Below, one piece after another: positions 6,418 to 8,006 of a stretch of 8,006 nt of DNA. The DNA is taken from contig WBUV01000132.1 of the NCBI GenBank assembly GCA_008933525.1, forward strand, positions 1 to 8,006. Direction: 5' to 3'. Position 1 is the first letter of the stretch. Each line of letters opens with the position of its first letter. Position numbers and translations under genes: made by a program. The notes under the pieces are model-generated. The model was not told the DNA's origin, searched no databases, and was given only the letters and a program-made list of their open reading frames with translations. The DNA is from Bacteroidales bacterium (GTDB taxonomy: Bacteria; Bacteroidota; Bacteroidia; Bacteroidales; Tenuifilaceae).

Positions 6418-7866
6418 TTATCCTACACTGCCTTCCAAACTAATTTGCAGTAGCTTTTGCGCCTCAACGGCAAATTCCATTGGCAGTTTATTCAATACTT
6501 CCTTGGCGTAGCCATTGATAATTAGCCCTACAGCATCCTCGGTGGATAATCCGCGCTGGTTACAGTAGAAAATTTGGTCCTCGCCAATTTTTGAGGTTGT
6601 AGCCTCATGTTCAACAATTGCGGTGGGATTATCAACCTCAAGGTAAGGGAATGTATGTGCTCCGCACTTATCGCCTAAAAGCAAAGAGTCGCATTGTGAG
6701 AAGTTGCGGGCATTATCGGCACCTTTAAGAACTTTAACCAAACCACGGTAGCTGTTATTGCTAACTCCTGCCGAAATACCTTTCGATACAATTCTACTAC
6801 GGGTATTCTTACCAATATGGATCATCTTTGTTCCGGTATCGGCTTGCTGGTGGTTGTTTGTAACTGCCACCGAGTAGAACTCTCCGTAAGAGTTGTCGCC
6901 TAACAATATGCAGCTTGGATACTTCCAGGTAATGGCAGAACCAGTTTCAACCTGAGTCCAAGAAATTTTGCTGTTTTTCCCTTTGCAAATTCCGCGCTTA
7001 GTAACAAAGTTATAGATACCGCCCTTGCCATTTTTATCGCCTGGGTACCAGTTCTGAACAGTAGAGTACTTTACCTCAGCGTTTTCGTGAGCAACAATTT
7101 CAACAACAGCAGCGTGGAGTTGATTCTCGTCGCGCATTGGAGCGGTGCAACCCTCAAGGTACGAAACGTAGCTCTCATCATCGGCAACAATTAGCGTGCG
7201 CTCAAACTGTCCTGTGTTCGATGCGTTTATGCGAAAATATGTGCTTAGCTCCATTGGGCAACGCACTCCCTTTGGAATGTAGCAGAATGAACCATCGCTG
7301 AATACTGCTGAGTTAAGTGCAGCAAAGTAGTTGTCAGTAACAGGAACAACTGAGGCTAAGTATTTTTTCACCAAGTCGGGATGCTCCTTTATTGCCTCGC
7401 TCATTGAGCAGAAAATTATGCCCTGTTCAGCCAATGTTTCGCGGAAAGTAGTTTTAACCGATGTGCTATCCATAACTGCATCAACCGCAACCCCCGAAAG
7501 CATTTTTTGTTCCTCAAGCGGAATTCCAAGTTTATCGAAGGTTTCCTTAAGAATTGGGTCAACCTCATCCAAACTATTTAGTGATGCTTTTTGCTTTGGT
7601 GCTGCGTAGTAGATTATATCCTGATAGTCGATAGTAGGAATTTGCAGATGAGCCCACTCTGGCATCTCCATATTTAACCAATGACGGAAAGCCTTAAGTC
7701 GGAACTCCAGCATCCACTCGGGTTCTCCTTTTTTCTCGGAGATTATTCGTACAATATCCTCGTTAAGCCCTTTGGGAATTGTTTCTGTTTCGATTTCGGT
7801 AACAAAGCCGTACTTGTACTCCGACCCGGTTACCTCATCAAGTATTTTATCCTGTTCGTTTGCCAT
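6418..7866 (-). CDS. sufB: SufB, Fe-S cluster assembly scaffold
   Basis: 482 residues, close to the roughly 480-495 usual for SufB, with no intein inserted. SufB receives sulfur from SufE and holds the nascent cluster with SufD; SufC supplies ATP hydrolysis. The sequence shows the family blocks [20 protein letters not shown] (about 195-215), [35 protein letters not shown] and, near the end, [36 protein letters not shown] and [13 protein letters not shown]. Cys392 matches E. coli SufB Cys405, the key assembly cysteine, and Glu419-His420-Glu421 match the E. coli 432-434 cluster-ligand region at the same offset of 13. It is the first SUF gene in the window, with the promoter-like leader ahead of it. 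The start at 7866 ([12 protein letters not shown]) is followed by typical SufB N-terminal sequence. Confidence 0.97.
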   Translation of the reverse strand: MANEQDKILDEVTGSEYKYGFVTEIETETIPKGLNEDIVRIISEKKGEPEWMLEFRLKAFRHWLNMEMPEWAHLQIPTIDYQDIIYYAAPKQKASLNSLDEVDPILKETFDKLGIPLEEQKMLSGVAVDAVMDSTSVKTTFRETLAEQGIIFCSMSEAIKEHPDLVKKYLASVVPVTDNYFAALNSAVFSDGSFCYIPKGVRCPMELSTYFRINASNTGQFERTLIVADDESYVSYLEGCTAPMRDENQLHAAVVEIVAHENAEVKYSTVQNWYPGDKNGKGGIYNFVTKRGICKGKNSKISWTQVETGSAITWKYPSCILLGDNSYGEFYSVAVTNNHQQADTGTKMIHIGKNTRSRIVSKGISAGVSNNSYRGLVKVLKGADNARNFSQCDSLLLGDKCGAHTFPYLEVDNPTAIVEHEATTSKIGEDQIFYCNQRGLSTEDAVGLIINGYAKEVLNKLPMEFAVEAQKLLQISLEGSVG

Positions 7867-7955
7867 TTGTATTTGAAAACTTTTACATTCTTAGATTCAT
7901 TTAACACTAAGTATAACAACCCTTACGGACTATTGTTTAAAAAATAACAATCAAA

Positions 7956-7970
7956 TTAGAATTAATCTAA
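7956..7970. promoter_or_regulatory. Inverted repeat ahead of sufB, possible operator
   Basis: TTAGA and TCTAA form a perfect 5-bp inverted repeat around a 5-base spacer, with partial symmetry extending to about 21 bases (16 of 21 match). It lies just downstream of the TATCTTTG box, about where transcription would start, which is a good place for a repressor. It does not resemble the GC-containing IscR type I or II motifs. The AT-rich context makes chance symmetry quite possible. Confidence 0.35.
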
Positions 7971-7978
7971 ATTAATGG

Positions 7979-7986
7979 CAAAGATA
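7979..7986 (-). promoter_or_regulatory. Putative SUF operon promoter (-7 box)
   Basis: The minus strand reads TATCTTTG, an exact match to the Bacteroidota -7 consensus TAnnTTTG. It would start transcription near 7970-7973 and leave a leader of about 105 bases before sufB. The -33 element would fall at or beyond the right window edge, so it cannot be checked here. Bases 7867-7978 hold no open gene that I can support. Confidence 0.5.
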
Positions 7987-8006
7987 TTCAGTTTGAATGT
8001 AAATTG

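Noticed and set aside
7331..7609. 92-codon plus-strand open frame inside sufB, and other plus-strand frames over sufB, sufD, sufE and sufS
   Set aside because: All are antisense to well-conserved family genes, with no leader, promoter or domain of their own.
7913..7937. AACAA...TTGTT inverted repeat in the sufB leader as a riboswitch or attenuator
   Set aside because: Only five pairs around a 13-base loop in AT-rich DNA, with no U-tract and no known riboswitch motif.
1..8006. A new defence, mobile or CRISPR system
   Set aside because: There is no repeat-spacer array, transposase, integrase, toxin-antitoxin pair or nuclease; the window is a complete SUF set plus two exported proteins of unknown role.

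Overview
The window carries one strand of genes, all on the minus strand, and reads as a Bacteroidota genome. The grounds are the moderately AT-rich DNA, the lack of clear Shine-Dalgarno sequences, two exact matches to the Bacteroidota -7 promoter consensus TAnnTTTG, and two secreted proteins whose signal peptides end in Ala-Gln. Protein flavour suggests Bacteroidales or a nearby order, but that is impression rather than a search result.

Read in the direction of transcription from right to left, about 5.9 kb is a SUF iron-sulfur cluster assembly operon: sufB, sufC, sufD, sufS, sufE and a DUF59/MIP18-family gene (sufT). SufS (cysteine desulfurase) with SufE (sulfur acceptor) supplies persulfide sulfur. 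The SufBCD scaffold with its SufC ATPase builds the cluster, and SufT is a maturation helper. All key catalytic residues that can be located are present. No A-type carrier, SufU/IscU or Rrf2 regulator lies in the window. Ahead of sufB is a roughly 140-base leader with a promoter-like box and an AT-rich inverted repeat. A second promoter-like box sits just ahead of sufE.

A hairpin with a U-tract at 1905-1932 follows sufT and looks like the operon terminator. Beyond it lie two secreted proteins of unknown function (206 and 345 residues), 33 bases apart and probably co-transcribed. A second hairpin with a U-tract (147-178) follows them. A further gene, open to the left window edge, starts only 12 bases past it and is represented by its first 44 codons.

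The main unexplained structures are a 61-base imperfect palindrome with an internal period of about 8 bases between sufB and sufC, a Cys-rich tail on SufD, and the two terminator-like hairpins placed so close to the next start codon that no promoter fits between. There is no gene-free stretch over 300 bases, and I saw no RNA gene, CRISPR array, IS element or attachment site. The gene content is core housekeeping; I do not see a new defence or mobile system here.
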